From Kribbella sp. ALI-6-A (GTDB lineage: Bacteria; Actinomycetota; Actinomycetes; Propionibacteriales; Kribbellaceae), in assembly GCF_001984195.1 (NCBI RefSeq), contig NZ_MTQN01000012.1:1922001-1986000 (forward strand): a stretch of 64,000 nt of DNA, in the 5' to 3' direction. The stretch's first letter is position 1, and each line of letters begins with the position of its first letter. The notes beneath the pieces are model-generated. The model made no database searches, was not told where the DNA came from, and saw only the letters and a list, made by a program, of their open reading frames with translations. Shown here in pieces: positions 63,017 through 64,000 of the stretch. Both the position numbers and the translations under genes were made by a program.

Positions 63017-64000
63017 TTACTTGTCGATGTCCCCGACGACGAAGAACATGCTGCCGAGGATGGCGATCATGTCCGCGACGATGGTGCCGGGCAGCATCTC
63101 GGGCAGCACCGAGATGTTGTTGAAGCTGGCCGAGCGCAGCTTCAGCCGCCACGGGGTCTTGTCGCCGCGGGAGACCAGGTAGTAGCCGTTGATGCCCAGC
63201 GGGTTCTCGGTCCAGGTGTAGGTCTGGCCCTCGGGGACCTTGAGGATCTTCGGCAGCCGTACGTTGACCGGGCCGGCGGGCATCGACGCCAGGCGGTCGA
63301 GGCAGGCGTCGACCAGATCCAGGGACACCTTGACCTGTTCCAGCAGCAGCGCGAAGCGGCCGAAGCAGTCGCCGTCGGAGCGGGTGACGACGCGCAGTAC
63401 GCCGTCGCGCAGCAGTTCGTCGTACGCGAGGTACGGCTCGTCGCGGCGCAGGTCGGCGTCGACGCCGGAGGCCCGGGCGATCGGGCCGGTGACGCCGTAC
63501 GCCGCGATGAGTTCGGGGGACAGCTTGCCGACGCCGACGGTCCGGGCGCGGAAGATCTCGTTGCCCAGCACGAGATTCTCGATGTCGGGCAGCCGGCCGC
63601 GGACGGCGGTGGACGCCGCGGAGGCGCGACCGAGCCAGCCGTGCGGGAGGTCCTCCTTGAGTCCGCCGACGCGGTTGAACATGTAGTGCATCCGCCCGCC
63701 GGACAGTTCCTCCAGCACGGCCTGGATCGTCTCGCGCTCGCGGAAGGCGTAGAAGACGGGCGTGATCGCGCCCAGCTCGAGCGGGTAGGAGCCGAGGAAC
63801 ATCAGGTGGTTCAGCACCCGGTTCAGCTCGGCCAGCAGGGTGCGCATCCAGACCGCGCGGACCGGGACCTCGAGCCCCATCATCCGCTCGACGCCCATCA
63901 CGACGCCGAGCTCGTTGGAGAACGCCGAGAGCCAGTCGTGCCGGTTCGCCAGCACGATGATCTGCCGGTAGTCGCGGACCTCGAACAGCTTCTCGGCGCC
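63017..64000 (-). CDS. nuoD: NADH-quinone oxidoreductase subunit D, likely NuoD2 (5' end cut off)
   Basis: The 3' part of a gene that enters from the right edge, 327 codons present. Visible segments are LANRHDWLSAFSNELGVVMGVERMMGLEVPVRAVWMRTLLAELNRVLNHLMFLGSYPLELGAI, GGRMHYMFNRVGGLKEDLPHGW, PIARASGVDADLRRDEPYLAY and WRLKLRSASFNNISVLPEMLPGTIVADMIAILGSMFFVVGDIDK, the conserved quinone-site subunit of complex I. It is followed on the same strand by an unrelated secreted-protein gene rather than nuoE, so it is probably an extra copy. Confidence 0.93.
   Translation of the reverse strand, partial: GAEKLFEVRDYRQIIVLANRHDWLSAFSNELGVVMGVERMMGLEVPVRAVWMRTLLAELNRVLNHLMFLGSYPLELGAITPVFYAFRERETIQAVLEELSGGRMHYMFNRVGGLKEDLPHGWLGRASAASTAVRGRLPDIENLVLGNEIFRARTVGVGKLSPELIAAYGVTGPIARASGVDADLRRDEPYLAYDELLRDGVLRVVTRSDGDCFGRFALLLEQVKVSLDLVDACLDRLASMPAGPVNVRLPKILKVPEGQTYTWTENPLGINGYYLVSRGDKTPWRLKLRSASFNNISVLPEMLPGTIVADMIAILGSMFFVVGDIDK

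Overview
The window is high-GC actinobacterial DNA (GTG starts are common, stop/start overlaps of the ATGA or GTGA type are frequent, and codons end mostly in G or C). FbiC (F420 cofactor synthesis), the folE-folP-folB-folK set, a DUF3180 gene and a class III lanthipeptide cluster with its own prolyl oligopeptidase point to Kribbella (Nocardioidales). The lanthipeptide cluster has the organisation of the flavipeptin (fla) system known from Kribbella flavida. No tRNA, rRNA, insertion sequence or CRISPR array was seen.

Layout. 1-3.2 kb: a cut P-loop kinase gene, a TetR regulator divergent from a membrane protein, a Pr6Pr membrane protein and a methyltransferase, closed by a strong bidirectional terminator. 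3.2-3.9 kb: a LysM/Rpf-like cell-wall lytic protein. 4.4-13.2 kb: the lanthipeptide cluster. On the minus strand it reads flaKC (synthetase), flaA (45-residue precursor), flaP (prolyl oligopeptidase), then two ABC exporter half-subunits; a RamR/AmfR-like regulator converges on it from the plus strand. 13.3-17.5 kb: a catalase-fold protein and a tightly coupled molybdate operon (HTH-TOBE regulator, modA, modB, modC). 17.5-26.6 kb: an acyl-CoA oxidase-type flavoprotein, an acidic protein, a large secreted phosphodiester glycosidase/metallophosphoesterase, and FbiC.

26.7-37.3 kb holds regulator and transporter pairs: TetR with an orphan FtsX-like permease, MarR with an MFS pump, and TetR with a DHA2 pump, plus YajQ, a THUMP-type RNA methyltransferase, a thiamine-binding protein, and an SDR divergent from an XRE regulator across a 33-bp palindrome. 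37.3-46.1 kb is rich in exported proteins: ThuA plus ricin lectin, a BNR propeller, an EEP nuclease, an NlpC/P60 hydrolase and a tripeptidyl aminopeptidase. 46.1-46.95 kb is a long non-coding region with a low-GC 15-bp tandem repeat.

47-61.8 kb is the conserved actinobacterial housekeeping block: ppa, a PBP4-type dac gene, a DUF2342 metalloprotease, tilS, hpt, ftsH, folE, folP, an NTF2-like gene, folB, folK, DUF3180 and others, ending near a hisN-type phosphatase. A YefM/YoeB toxin-antitoxin pair and a streptogrisin-type protease sit between folE and folP. The metalloprotease has an apparent single-base deletion that fuses its frame to tilS. The window ends with a secreted protein and the 3' part of a nuoD gene that looks like an orphan second copy.

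The most rewarding loci are: the lanthipeptide cluster, with its hairpin-spaced precursor and asymmetric exporter; the 46.57-46.67 kb tandem repeat; the 54-base hairpin with a UACG tetraloop at the start of folP; the metalloprotease/tilS frameshift; and several palindromic operators.
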